From assembly GCA_013396655.1 (NCBI GenBank), contig WBMV01003156.1:62001-126000 (forward strand): a stretch of DNA of 64,000 bases. Reading direction: 5' to 3'. Numbering within the stretch: position 1 is the stretch's first letter; each line of letters begins with the position of its first letter. Position numbers and translations under genes: made by a program. The notes under the pieces were generated by a model. The model did no database searches. It had not been told where the DNA came from and saw only the letters and a program-made list of their open reading frames with translations. Below, piece after piece: positions 12,091 to 26,000 of the stretch. The DNA comes from Campylorhamphus procurvoides (taxonomy: Eukaryota; Chordata; Aves; Passeriformes; Dendrocolaptidae).

Positions 12091-15000
12091 AGAAGGAAGA
12101 AGAGAAAAGGTGTGTCTGTATTAGGATACAGTACAGACCAAAAGGAATGAATGTATCAAGTTAAATAGGTGAGGTTGAGGATCCACTACAAATACTGTAC
12201 ATGTTTTGGGGTCAGTTACTTCAAACTCTGTTCTGGTCTTGTGGGTAAAAGGAGCCTTTTCTAATCCAATTGGTTTTTCTCTATTGTTTGGCAGATTTTG
12301 TTTGTTGTTTCAATGACTAGTATATTTTTGTGGCTTGATTGTGGATTTGTTAACAAACCTTTGTTTTACATGTCTTCCTGTTTTTGCATAATGTTCTGAT
12401 TGAAAACATCCTGTTGTATATATTTGAATTTGCTTTACTCAATATAACTGACTAATAGCAATGAATTTTTATGTCCCCGCTTTTAAAAATCCTTTTAGCT
12501 GATCACTTATTTGCAGAGTAATCCTAGAGGAATTCCCTCCCACTTTCACTTAGCAACAGGTATGTATATGTTTTGCATTAGTGCAAGCGAATTTATCTTT
12601 TGAAACTCCATCTGCTATGTGGGAACAAACCAGAGCATGTAAACATCTCTGTGAAGAAGTATTTCTTTCAAAATGCAGTTGGTAATTTTTTTTTCTAATA
12701 GTCTGAAGTATTGCTTTGATCTATTTTGTCATATTTATATTTGGTTTAGCAGAAAAGTTCATTGTCCAGTGTTTGAAGAAGTGAAAAGGTATGTATTTAT
12801 ACCAGTGTGTGTCTGTGGTTACTTCTACTTCAATATGTTGGTTTGAAAAAGGAATGCACTTTCTAAAAAAATCCAACTTTGAACCATTACATTTATTATA
12901 TTTTTTTCATATCACAGGTCAGTATCAGAGCACACAAACTGGATTCATCTAGTGTCAAACTAAACACAAATATTTGTTCCAACAAATAAAGTGAGGTCAG
13001 TCAATCAAATCAGAGAAGAGCTAATATGAAGTACAACTTTTTGAAAGGGTGTACAGGGAAGAGAGCAGGTCATCAATTGTTTTGCACTACAAATCTGCAA
13101 CTGATATTTCCCATTATTTGATAATGTAGAGATAAAGTATATAATTCTAGGGCACTATTTACCTGCCTAATTTGTTTCTGTTTCTAGGACACATAAGTAC
13201 AATTGTAAAGTGCTAAAATATGAAACTCTATGAGAACGTACTTAGAGCCTGACTCCTGAATAGGGCATTGAATTCCTACAACAGTTTGTACATTTCTGAA
13301 GAAATGTAACAAATATATGCATTCAGTGAGCCTGCAGATTGCTAAATTGCTTGATTCTAAAGAGGCCTTATAGCAGTTTAGGACTGTCATCCCTTGATTC
13401 AGAAATGTACACAGAATATAGAAAGTCCGGGAAAAAAAACTTTAATGTTCTTGTCAGTGTGCTTCTTGAATCAAGCATTCAAAATTTGTTAAAGCAGGTA
13501 ATCATATTGAGAAGATTGTTTCTGCATTTGTATTTCCAACCTAATTTAAGAGAAGTTCAACTTAGGAATTTTCTGAAAGACAGGGGTTTGCTGTTTGTAG
13601 TAGAGAGATCAAACAGATGCATGTTCATTAGAAACATAAGGAACTGTCTAAATCTCCAAAGACATCAAAGACAAGCTTTTCATGATTATATGCATTTAAT
13701 GAGTATATTTCTTTTTGTAAGAAATTTTTTTAAGCAAGAAATTAGAAGACAAGCTTGGATTGTCTGAAGAACCAATGCATTTGTCATGTATAGAATATTG
13801 TTGAGCCTCAGGTCTATATACCCTTTAGCAATACTCACAGCAAGCACTGGAAGAAATGACCACAGATGACAACAGCATGGCTACCCACAGGTTGCCCAAG
13901 AGCTATCACTGTGACAAGCAAGATGAGCTCCTATGTGATAATACTCCTGAGGATTTTATATTTCAACTAGTTTTTGATAAAATGAATCATGTCAGGGTGG
14001 AAAAAGCATATTTTAAACTTTTCAAAGAATTGTCAGTTTCATAGATGAAATGGTTAAATACAATTTTGATAAACGAAATAAATATTAGTTGAAATTTTCT
14101 GACTCCTCTTCCAGTTCCTCAATATGTAATTTTAATATTTTCTGTTAAATTAATATGTGTTAATTTGTCCATGAAAATACTGCATAATTAAATAATCTTT
14201 GATAAATTAAAGAGGCACATTTTAGAGAATTTTAGTGCAGTGGAATATTTTCCAGTACTTTAATCAAGATTGCGCAACTTTTAAAAAATAAAGTTTAATG
14301 AATTATTGCCAATGTACACAGTTGTGGAGGGTTTTGGTGGTCATTTTGGTTTACCAATGCAAGACGCAAAGATATCATGGTTCCATTTACTCACACATAT
14401 ATTCTACCTCTGCCTAAAGCTAATGTTTGATTTCACTATTAGAATGCTAGTCTGAGTTCAGCAACTAATTTTTGTTGCTTCTTATGGTATAATATCTCTT
14501 CTATACACTTTTGCTTCAGTTAGAACACAATTTTTCTCCAGTATGTTCCACTGGCAAAAACCAGGTTTTAAATTGGAAGGTCATTTAATAGCAGTGATCT
14601 TATCTATCAATTTTCTAATTTTAGTCAGTTGCAGAATTCATAATTTCTGTCCTTTTAGCAGTGCATAATAAAATGGTTATAAACAATTCTTATCACATTA
14701 ATGCTTATGAAGGTTGATTTAAGATAAATTAAGTATTTAAATTACAGGAATAACATACTCTGGTCATAGACTGTGTAGGCTATAGTGCAGGTTGTCAGGA
14801 ACTTTCCTAGTGTTTAGCTACTGACAAACCACAGAGATAAATTGATCCAATTAAATTCTCTAGCCTATCCAGTTTATTCAGACTTCTCTAAAATGTTAGG
14901 CAGTTATTCAACATGATTGAAGCTAAAATATATGCTCCAAAAGCAGCTGGGAGTCGCATATACAGTTACAAAAAGGTCATTTTGATGTTCCTATAACTTA

Positions 15001-18000
15001 CAGACCTTACATTGATGGTAGGCAATTTGAAATGATCAAATACATTTTTTCTAAGCAAACTCTTGCCCATTAAAATACTATGATTCTGTCAAAAAACAGC
15101 TCTCAGAAGCAAGATAATATAATTTACTTGAACATTCACAGTGTCCTAGAAAGTGGGCTTCATATGTCCTATCATAAGCTTATTAAATAAATTTAGGAAG
15201 TGGGGAAGAAAACTACAGCCATAAAACCAAGGAAGAGACAAAATATAAAGCAAAGATAGATTATCTTCCTTCAACTGGCAAATATGGACAGAATGTTGAC
15301 AATCTTCATGACATGTACAAGTGTTTGCATTAGTTGTGGTAAAGGAGACTGTGAAGAATTTGAAAAGCAGTAGAATGTATATACGAGAAGGAATAATTTG
15401 AACAATTCACACAATTATAACCTTTCTTTTTCAAAATTATATTGTTTTAGACAGAAATGCCTGTATTATGGTCATCACAAATCCATTTGTTCATACACCT
15501 TTCAGTACATCTATGTTGACATCAATGAAATTTTTCTTTGAGTTCATGTGGCATGCTGGAGAACACACCTTATTTAAGAATCACTAGGAAAGACAGGCAT
15601 GTCAGCAGATTCAAAATTGTCTGCAATTAACATAAAGGATGCATTTAACATCAATGAACTCTGGTTTTAGTTGTTTTTCCTGCATAAACTGGCAAAAACT
15701 GAATGTTTATTTGGCTTTCAAATAAATGTACACAAAATTGTCTTAGAGGTAGGCAGGATTATGTGTGAAGATGTACCATATGGCTGATATTACAGTGTTT
15801 GTGTGCTTAATTTAACACATGTATAGGCAGTTAATCATTTAGATATGGAATTATTCATCTTTATTAAAAATAAAAAAAGAATTTCAAGCCATTTTTAAAG
15901 TTCTAATTATAATGGCTGTTTTCACAAGTATTCAAAGACATTTTTTCTTGGACGAATGACTCTGATTCCATATTTCTGAATCAGAATGACTCATATTTCA
16001 TTACTATTTAGGGAAGAAGGTCCCCTATCTGTAATGCGTGAGTAACATACTTTCAATAACTTCCCTCATGCATATGGGCAGCCTGAAATAATCTACTGGC
16101 TCCCGAGTGCCTACATTTGTGACAATCTGTGAACGAATCACAGTACACTCTTGAGAACTGCATCAATGATTCTGCATATGGTGCACAATTTAACCTGCAT
16201 ACCAAGAGCATAGTTTGTATTGTTGCTCAGGAGTCCAGCTCATCATGAGGTCAAGCTGAATTGCTCAAAGTCACACAGGAAGGTGAGGAAGCACAGAGAA
16301 TTCCATGGACCATGCTCTGAACTGCCACATCAAACAAGGGGTTTCATTCATCCACATTGCTACTTTCGTTAGGAAGAAATGCAGCAATTAAATCTAATCC
16401 GTTTCTCTTTCACAAGGAGAGGAGTCTAAGAATCTTTGCTTTGGGATCCATTGTGTCTTACATCTGAAATATAATTTCCTGAATTAGTACCTAGTGATGC
16501 TGATTACAGACTTGAGCTAAGGAATAAGGAACTGTGCTGGTATAATTCTATTTATATATGTGTTTGTATTTATTTCTGGGATGCTCAGGACCATAGACAC
16601 AATTTTGAGACATATAAGGATGTAGACTTCAGATGGCACTTCACGTATCTTCTGTGAACTCTGAGGTTTACTTCCTGGGAGCACTTTCTGGTACATCATA
16701 AAAGAATACTTTTATTTTGTGATTGACAGGAAGGAATTCTGACTCCCTGACCCTGAGTGAAAAGATTGAAAAAGACTGAATGGGCTTTAGTGGACAAACG
16801 TCAGTGCTGTGCACTGTTTTATTTCCCTTCAGAGGTAAGAATTAAAATAACCATCTATTTTTTAGTGCAATGCATTTGTGCATGTGACATGCAGAGACTG
16901 AAAGAACTTGAAAGAATCCATTGATCCCTTTTACTTCTCTTTTAACTAGATGTAAGTTTAGTATCTCGATGTCCTCTGAATATTTTGCAGATTTCAAATA
17001 ATAACAGAAGGATCCTGACTTGTCTTGCCACATGCACTGAAAGGGATGGTGAGGGCTGAGAAAGCACTTCCCTCACTGCTTGCACATTATTCTGGAAAAA
17101 GGGCAACAGGAAGTGCAGAAAGTTCAGAGGATGATTGGCAAAGATCTGCTGAACCTTCTAGCCCTGCTCCTCATACTTGTATGTTAAATACCTCTTTAAA
17201 TGCCTTGAGTGATATGCTTTTGTCAAGAAATATTGTGCATTAGCGCTGTCATATTTAGAGTGTCAGCTATGGAAATAACACTTCTGCTCCTTCCCTACAG
17301 CAACTCTCAGCTTCCTCCCCCTTATCGTCCCTCTAATATTGTTATTGTTACAACAATATTTAAGGACTCCAGCAGAGGAGTCTTTTGCTTTAAAAGTTAT
17401 TTAAGTGGTGTCAGGAGTTTAATTGCCACAGAGGCCCTGAAACGAGACACTGAATCCAGCACACCAGTCTGGTTGCCAGTCCCAAGGTTCCAAAGCCAGT
17501 CATGGTTCAGATTTAACTTAGAGATGTCTAGTTCAAATTTTAGGACATTTTAGACCTGTGTATGCCTGTGGGAGAATGCAGGGTGTTGTCCATAGAGACC
17601 ATAATTGCAGCAAATGCAACATAAAAAAATTCTCTGCTTACTAATATTTTTCAGAATGGTTCATATAGAAATTGCAAGCTAAGACATATACTGGTCCTAG
17701 ATTTGTGATTAAAATGCATTTTTCATTTGATAGGTATGAATGTCAGGGCCACCAAATTCAAACATATTTTGTACAACATAATTGGTGAAGAAGTATGATT
17801 AATAGTCTATGTCTTGGTGGGGCAGTACCCACAAACTGTGAGAAGCTAATGTGGAATGTCCCTGGTGCTAAAGAAACTGCACATTTCTCTTACCTCAACA
17901 ATGAAATTTTCATCTCTGCTGTGAAGAGGTCAAAGAAAATGGCAAGAAATTAAATGTGCGATGCATAGTAATCAGAATTACTAGAATGGTTGGAAAAAAT

Positions 18001-19915
18001 TATAGGTTACTTGCCACTGTTAATTGTAGGTTTTGAGCCTTTTGTTTTAATTCCAGACATCTATGTAAGAAGAACCATTAATTAATCTCAATCAGTACCA
18101 ACCCATGAGCATGTGTATTGCACAGTTTGTGGATAATAAGCCAGGCTATGTTAAGAAAAGAACGTGTTCCAGTAGCAATGTCACTGGAAAGAAGGAAGGG
18201 GTGGATACAGAAGGCATGGCATTCTTACATGACATGACCTGAACTGTTGCCGTCCTCTGTCAAATACATGAATACAGTTTTGATATTTGGACTATAGTCC
18301 TATTGCTATATTGATCAAAGCCCGCTGTCTGGCTAATGGATAATCATCATTATGTTTAGAATTGATTATTTCAGCCTTGTAAAATTGTCACTCCTCTAGC
18401 CAAAAAAATTTATATTTTTTTCAGCTCTCACAGAAGAAACAGTGTAGGAACTCTGTACTTGTGCTAAAAACAGCTGCCCCCACAGCTGATAGGTGAAGGG
18501 CCTTTGCCAGGGGGAATCAAAAGTTACACAGTTGTATCCAGCCCTTCCCATGTTTTGCCTTTGCCAGTAGCAGGGGTGATCTTTACAAGGCAGGAGATTT
18601 CAGGAAAACAAAGCATGAATGCATTGAAAGTAAGGGACTTGCCCCATCATGTGGACTCCTCTTGCTGAACTGCTGAGAATCACCTAGTTCTTTTGGCTCT
18701 TTGGTTTTATTTCACGTTTATAAGCAATCAAAAAAGTACTAAAGCATGTGCAGACCTAGCTTTATGTAAGCCTTATACATGCCTAGGAAAACTTAATCAT
18801 TATATTGCATTATTATTAGGTTGCTTTATACCTACTTTTTAAATCTTAGAGCTATATATTATTATTTTCTTTAAATTTTATTAATATTATGTGAGATGAT
18901 ATATAATTAGGTAAAGTAGTACTTAATACGAAAAGAAATATCCTAAAATTAGTTTATAGTAAAACTCAGCTATTCACTTCATTTCAGTCCAATTTTGTTC
19001 AGAAATTCTTGTATTTCTTGTGGTGTTTATAGAAAAGAACTAAAAATAGTATAATTTATCTGCTTCTAACCACAAAGCCTACAAAGACATTTTGGTTTCT
19101 GACTCATGTTTTAGTACCTCACTGTCCACTGTTTATCACAGCAACTCTGAGATTTCTAAAACTTCTCTGGAATTTCTCCTTTTGTTATGTTTCTATTTAA
19201 ATGTAGATGATCTCTCCAGGACTTTCCAAAATTTCCTCTAGGTACCTGCAAAAGACAGACCAGTTCTCCCAGTATGCACTATGAATGAATGAGAGGGACT
19301 CAGCCATATACAATTAGCGTGTAAGAGAGTGCAGCCTAGGGATATATCACCAGCTGAAGTATCATTGTGGCTACTATAACCAAAGCAGGCTATTTTGAGA
19401 TAGATAACTGAAGAATAGTCAACTTATTTCACTATGGTAAATAGTGAGAATCATATTTTGAGAAGGATAGACTTTGTCTCCAAATTAACCCCTTTCTTTA
19501 TGCATCATTGTTCACTCTTTAAGCTAACAACTTAAATAAGTTATGTGTTACTACATTGAAAAGCCTGAAGAAACATTTGTGAACAGGTGAAAAAGAAAAA
19601 AAAAATGTATTTGAAAGAGGAACCATGCAATAATTAGCTTAAAATACTGGTTTAAATTTGCCAAGAATATGACAAAAATAATTAGTAAAATTGTAGCTAT
19701 ATTCAAGTATTCCTTCATGAATGTTAGAGGTTTTCATGTGCATGAACTTTACCCTTAGCTACTGCTTTTGTTTCTGGAAATAATTGGAACTGAATTCACC
19801 TGATGCAAATATTTCCTAAGCAATAGGTCAAAATTCCTCTAATTGTGCCTAAGCAGAGAAGCAACATAGCTTACATTTGGAATAATAATAAATAATTATC
19901 AAATCTACAAGATAA

Positions 19916-20341
19916 TGGAGAGAAAGGCCTTGAGGGGAAGCTGTATGAAGAGCAACTGAGGGCACTTCGTCTGTTCAGCCTGGAGAAGAGGAGACTGAGG
20001 GGAGACCTCACTGCAGTTACAGTTCTCCTTCTTCCTTGTGAGGGGAAGAGGAGGGACAGGCACTGAACTCTTCTGTGCAGTGACCACCGACAGGACCTGA
20101 AGAAATGGTCTGAAGCTGTGTCAGGGGAGGTTTAGATTGGATATTAAAAGAAGGTTCTTCACCTAGAGGGTGCTTGGGCAATGGACAGGCTCCCCAGAGA
20201 AGTGGTCACAGCACAAAGTATGACAGAGCTCAAGAAGTGTTTTGATGTTGGTATGACTCTTGGGGATGGTCCTGTGAGAGGTTAAGGGCTGGACTTGATG
20301 ATCCTTCTGGGTCCCTTCCAACTCAGCATATTCTGTGAAAA
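19916..20341 (+). mobile_element. CR1 LINE 3'-end fragment
   Basis: This is a plus-strand CR1 fragment of about 425 bp. It begins within the segment reading ctgttcagcctggagaagag, continues through gaggtttagattggatatt, tcttcacctagagggtg, ccccagagaagtggtcacag and gacttgatgatccttctggg, and ends in tccaactcagcatattctgtg. These are the standard landmarks of the end of ORF2 and the 3' untranslated region. A local insertion of diverged sequence interrupts the part near 20000-20090. The same CR1 subgroup, with the cacagcac..gacagagctcaagaag signature, appears again at 49909-50096. Confidence 0.93.
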
Positions 20342-22327
20342 TTCCTACAGTCTGTGTACTAATCACATTCAGGAACAATATGTTATTTCACATACATTCA
20401 TACTAGGGTTATATTATTTTTAGGGTTATGCTCCTTTTAGGCTTAATTCTGAGCTAATTTACTTTAGATATGTGCTTACCTGAATAAATTTTAATGCCTG
20501 AAAATTATGTACCTAAAAAGTCCCATTCAGAGGTGTATCAAGGAAGTCATCAGCAATACTATAAGTAAGAAAGTTAATTCCTGTCTAGACAGCCTGCAAC
20601 ATGCAGACTGTTTATTTTCTGTATCTGTAAATTAATCCATGAGCCATTTGAAGTTATCTGTTTGTGCTGCAAATGAACTGACACACTTGAATTACTGACT
20701 TAGCCCCAGTGAAAGCTGTGATTGTGGGTTGTGGTTAGTTGCAAAAGTAGGTACCATTTCATAGGAGGCACATATTCAGGAAAGAAAATGTGCTGAATGA
20801 CATCCTTTTTGTGGGATCTGGTGAGCGGATTGGCTGCTGGGCTCTGTCTTATTATGTGTAAGACTAGAGCAGCGGGCTTTGAGAGAAAGTGAGTTGCATG
20901 ATGTTTCAGCCTATATAAAACATTTATAAGTCTGATATCTTTCACTTGTAACACTACAATCTACCTTTCATTTTATATGCAGCCTGACACATACACAGCC
21001 CCAGACTGCTGTGGAAGCACCTTTTACTTTTTTACCCCAAAGTGCTGCTATCCTCACAGCCTCACATTGGAGAATTCAGGAAATATCTCATCTGTAAAGC
21101 TGGGATGCATAGGAAGTGATTGCCACTGAAATGTGATTTTTGCCTGTCCAGTCTTAGCTGATAATCTTCTTCTAGGAAACACATAAATTTTAATAGATAA
21201 CTCTAGTAGAAAATAGTGCCATAGGTAGCCAATAAGCATTTGCTGACATCGCACATGCAGAAAGCTAAACAGAATATGGATGTGTGCAACATCTGCACCT
21301 GATAAAAGTACAGTCTCATAAGCATTATTACTGTAATGAAACAGTCCTGATGAAACCATATTGTTACTGTGTAAAAAATCATTGAGAGGAAAAGCTTCTG
21401 CAACAGAGAGTATGCATAGATAAGAATGAGCTGGGGCAATCCACACCACTTATTTTGTTGGCCAGTGTCTTGAAGACTGTTCTCTCCCTTTCCCTTTCCC
21501 TTTCCCTTTCCCTTTCCCTTTCCCTTTCCCTTTCCCTTTCCCTTTCGCATTCTATTTCCCTTTTCTTGTTACATAACAATGCTGTTTGCTGAATACAGTC
21601 ATGACCTAGTCCAGGAGTTAGTCCTTGTCCATGCTTAATGAGCACTTTTGAAGACACTCATTTTATCTTAGTTGATTCTAAATACTGTGAATACAGTAAA
21701 CTAAAAAAAATTGCCCCATTTAAAAGGAAATGGGTAATTTGTTCCTTCAGAAACTATTAAGGAGCATTAGTGTGGAAAAATAGAAATATTTGGACATCTA
21801 CTAATATTTTTTTACTGATTGTCAATATAAAGTGAGTTGACAGGGCTGTATTTTCTTATAGTTTTTTCACAGGTTAAACAATTGTCGTTCAACAAGATGT
21901 ATAATTTGTAAATATAAATTAAAGTTTGTATTTGTAAATATACATTAAAGTTAAATGAAATATATATACATGTTTTTTACATCCTAGTCCACTAATTGCA
22001 AGACTTTTTCTGATTTTTTTGTTGTTGTTGTTCTAAATTTGATCTATTGTGACTACTTTTTTGTCCTACACTGAGGGAAATACTACTCTTTGATGCCAGG
22101 CAGCTGTCATTTTACTGAGAAAAAAAAATAAAATTTTGGTCCCTCTTAACATATTACCTCTCCAAAAGAGGCTAAAAATGCATGAAAAATTTCCCCAGAT
22201 AGAAATGGAAGTTGATTATATGAATGAAATGAAATGCTGGTGAGAGTTAAAATTCTATCCCTGAGTGAAAGAGTCTAAGTGGGCAGAGAGTAGACTGAAA
22301 AGATCTTTGAAGGGGAAGTTATACTTT
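20342..22327. other. Non-coding stretch with a hexamer array
   Basis: No gene is recognised. The only notable item is the CCCTTT array at 21485-21546. Minus-strand frames across that array give runs of Gly-Lys or Glu-Arg, which are artefacts of the repeat. Confidence 0.6.
21485..21546. repeat. Pure (CCCTTT)n hexanucleotide microsatellite
   Basis: Sixty-two bases with an exact 6-bp period, about ten copies of tccctt with no interruption, followed by a degraded continuation to about 21562. One strand is all pyrimidine and the other all purine. The unit differs from the vertebrate telomere unit CCCTAA, so this is not interstitial telomeric DNA. Confidence 0.95.
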
Positions 22328-22493
22328 TGCATTGGGTGTAGATCCCAAGGTGTCGAAAGTGGGGGTGCTGAAGGGTAGGCCTGTAGGAAGAAGTTATGAG
22401 CTGTCTTGTGCCAGACAAAAGTGTCAATGCAACAGACTCCCAACAGGCTGGGGGCCGAGCCCATCAGCCAACTCAGTGCCACTCTGCAAAAAT

Positions 22494-22503
22494 ATATTTA
22501 AAA
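22494..22503 (+). promoter_or_regulatory. LTR TATA-type box
   Basis: The sequence atatttaaaa sits about 165 bp inside the LTR, where the U3 promoter is expected. The matching position in the other family A copy reads atatttaaga. Confidence 0.5.
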
Positions 22504-22828
22504 AAGATCATAAACCACCATGCACCAAGGTGCTGCAGAAGAGTTTTCTCTGCAGCCCCATGAGGAAAGTCCATACTGGAACAGGTTTATCATGAAGAAT
22601 TGCAGCCCATGAGAAAAACACATGCTGGAGCAGAGGAAAAACATGACAGGGAGAGGAATTGTTATGGTCTACCATAACCCTTCCATTCCTCATTCCCTTT
22701 GTGCTGCACAGGGTGGGAGGAGACGGAATGTAGAGGAGTTAGAGAGTGAAAGAATGAAAGGTAAAGGGGGATGGAGGAATGTTTGACTTCATGCCTTATC
22801 ATCCAAATTATTTACAATTTTATTTGCA

Positions 22829-22838
22829 ATAAATAAAG
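22829..22838 (+). terminator. LTR polyadenylation signal
   Basis: Overlapping AATAAA hexamers (aataaataaa) lie about 335 bp after the TATA-type box, at the place expected for the end of R in this LTR. Confidence 0.55.
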
Positions 22839-23008
22839 GAATGTTCCTCAAGTTGAGTATTTTTCCCCACGAAGGCAACAGGTCTGTTTGTCTTTATCTC
22901 AACTAACAAGCTTTCTCATCACAATTTCTCCCGCTGTCCTGTTGAGGAGGGTGAGTAAGAGACAGCTGGGGTGACATTTTGGCCCTTAAACAAGGTTAAC
23001 CCAACACA

Positions 23009-26000
23009 GCAGTTTAGGTGGTGGAGAAGACCACTCATTAGAAAGACAGCCAGAGAAGACATAATGTCTTTTGACCTATAAAAATTACTATATTGCAGTA
23101 TTCTGAATAGCTGTCACAAGGGCAACAACATACGTGGGGCATAATGGATGATGTTGACATAGTGAAAAATAAAATGATATGAGCTTAGTAAAATTTATAA
23201 TTATATTGACAGTTAGAAAAGGCTAGATCTATTAAATGGGGAGAGAATCAATGTGACAAGTTAGAAAGATCAAAGTCAAATATTGTTGATTTGATAATGC
23301 TGTCCACAGTGATACAGAAGGGAGCTGAGGGTTTCAGAACACACAGCTAAGATCTTCTTTATAGTCTGACTGAGTTTTATCTGGTAACTAGTTATGTAGG
23401 TTAGGCTTCAGAGGAAAAAACAGAGATTTTGGACAGGAGCAGCAGCTATGGAAATAGTTGTGTACAATAAAACCTGTGGTAGCATATATACTTGTGCAGA
23501 AAGCTACTCTTGCAAAACTTTTCAGGATCGTATTCTAAATGCAATACTTTACTTTTGAGTTGGAGAACTAACTTTAAATTCAAATGGTTATCTTCTTATA
23601 TTTGTCTCCTAGCATCTTAGTATTGATATTATCAAAGTTTGCTTTAAAAATTGTAGGTTTCTGTTATTAAGTCAGGTATCTGACTTTTTTTTTTCTGTGA
23701 CTTTAATTTCTGATTAACAAAGAATGGGATCCCTGTTTCCAACAGAGTAGCTTTATCTTTGTTGTTGCTATCTATATTATAAATGAATTAATTAGCATTC
23801 TCATCACAAAACCCAAGTTCATTATCTGATAAGAATAAAATTTCTTCAGATACATCCTGAGGTATTGGATTTGTCTTATTTATATTCTCAGTAGGCAACT
23901 TTCTTTTACTTAGTAGAGATGAGTATAAGTAAATTGTGATTCTGCTCATTATTTTATCCTGATTGAGATTTTATTTCTGTCCTTTGTTACAAGGAATCTT
24001 TTATTTGTTTTTTTCTCCCTTTGTTTAATTGGTTTGTGATTCCTGGGATACAGTATACATTCCATTCTTGAATATGAAAACTCAATTCTAATTTTTTAAT
24101 GTTGGTTATATTCAGCAATATATTAAATTGAAAACCTTATCTAGGTAATAATTAAACAAAAAATTAACTCATTTAAATATGGATTTACTGAGATGCATTT
24201 AGTACTGAATTCATGATGGCCATAGTATTAAATACATCGACAGCTTACTGGGGAGGAGGAGGAACAGCTTTGCACTGTCTGAATTTCTCCTGTAATGAAA
24301 TATGTACCTTTTCTCTGCTATTCAGGTACATGCTGAAGCTTTTGCCAGAAGTTCATTAATATCTGAATATATATGTCCAAATAGGAAAATAGACTATACT
24401 TTTATACATACATATATACACACATATATATATACATATAGATTATATCTGGAGACTTCAGCATTATAACATTTCTAAATAAACATCTCTATTTTCTGAA
24501 TCAATCCATAGTATTTTCTCAGGACTCTATGCAGTCTTTTCTTCAGAGCTAGCAAAAATTTTGGGTTATTGTGGTCAGAGGTAGAAGTACCAAAGAGAAA
24601 CACTTCATTGCAATGCAGCCAGGCCAATAAAATATTAGAAAACATCAAGCTGTTAAAAGAGGGATCTAGACACAGTTTTGCACCTTATTTCCCCATTCTA
24701 CTTACAGAGACTCATGTCTTAATTCAGCTATTTCTGTGAAAGTTTTCAGTACCACCTGAGTGTACATGGAAGAACCTCATGGGTTGTGATAGAGGAAACC
24801 TGGGGTATTTTGCAATGGCAGCTGGAGGCCATGTTGAGTTTCAAAAATATCCATAGTGGTGCCGCATTGCCTATTTTAAGGGAAATGAGTTGAATGAGTA
24901 TGATATGGCTCCGTGTTCCAAGGTCTGGAAGCTGAAAATATAAACTGCAGGGACTCACCTAGAGATGCAAATATATTCAGTTTATGTGACTAGCCTAGAA
25001 GTGGCACAAATGAAAAACTAATGTCTGTAGTGTGAGCATCACATTCTCAGCACTTGTTCTCCATTTCTGCAGAACCATTCTTTCCATTTGGCATGGCTTG
25101 CTAATGAACATATAGCCATAGCATCTCATCTGCTGTTATAGTAAGCAGAGATCCTGTGAAGAAAGATCATCTAGACCCTGGCTCAGCTAGATGAAAAAAA
25201 TATTAAGTTATTGTTCACTTTTGTTCACTGACTGTGTCTTGTTTCTATGTCTCTATATTTTTAGTGGTACCATTGTTCATGATACGTACACGTACATTCA
25301 TTGTTCTCCTTTTGTTATCCATAGCACCTTGACTTTTCTCGCATAGATATCTTGGTGGAGCCATAGGTCAGGATTAGCTACCTGGAGGCATACCTTAACA
25401 ACCTCATCCTTGAAAATAGAGTGACAGCTATGAAATAGGCTTTGAGCATTGGAAGGTATTGTTGGTCATGGAGCAGTAGGTGCCTGGACTCAAGACAGGC
25501 TTTAATACTTGCCAATGACAATGAGTGGCGAGGCTCTATGTTGGAAGCTGACACCATGGCTGGAAAGAGAACACTCCTGTTTAACAGAGCTTTCAACATT
25601 TGATTCTGTTTAGAGCACTCTGGAGGAGGACACCAAGATTTCTTTTTAGTTTGATAAAAAGGATTTACAAGTACAGTTTGGATGTTAGTTTCTACAAGAA
25701 TTTTCAATCAAGCTATTTTGATGTTGCAACAAGCCTCAGTTTATAATCCAGATGACAATTATTGAGATAAATGCTGACAAAATTTTCTTCATGAATAACT
25801 TTGTAATTAGCTAGGAAACACCTTATAAAAAGTTTGGGATTTTTTTTTGCTTTGTTTTTGGTCTTTTTTTTTCCCTAGGGCTATTACTTTGCCCTATTTT
25901 GAGGTCTTTTTATCTTAGAATTTTATCCTTCATCATGGAAAAGACAATTTTTTATGAAAGTATGTATTATTTTCAAATTCTTTCTGTGGATGGGAGTTGC

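Larger units (their letters stand above)
6129..19915. other. Long AT-rich stretch without recognised genes
   Basis: Nearly 14 kb with no gene or interspersed repeat that I can recognise. The longest open frame is 142 codons on the plus strand (13339-13767), without any motif known to me and in AT-rich DNA, so it is probably a chance frame. A more GC-rich patch lies near 11760-11880. It would suit an intron or a gene desert. Confidence 0.55.
22328..23008 (+). mobile_element. Solo LTR of an avian endogenous retrovirus (family A)
   Basis: A 681-bp plus-strand LTR runs from a tgcattgggtg start to a ttaacccaacaca end. In order it shows a U3 region, a TATA-type box near 22494, a region of repeated ctgcagccc/catgctggagcag phrases, a tail with aataaataaa near 22829, and a U5 with tctttatctcaac and tgttgaggagggtgagtaag. 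This layout matches a widespread bird LTR family, recalled rather than searched. The copy at 52211-52976 belongs to the same family in the opposite orientation. I see no gag, pol or env beside it, so it is a solo LTR. The target-site duplication is not clear. Frames inside it are not real genes. Confidence 0.82.

Noticed and set aside
13339..13767. The 142-codon plus-strand frame
   Set aside because: It has AT-driven composition rich in Leu, Asn, Arg and Phe, no recognisable domain and no promoter or splice context. A chance frame is the simplest explanation.
21485..21546. Interstitial telomere repeat
   Set aside because: The unit is CCCTTT, not CCCTAA, throughout.
21203..21657. Open frames with Gly-Lys or Glu-Arg repeats on the minus strand
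   Set aside because: They are translations of the CCCTTT microsatellite in different frames, with no other protein signal.
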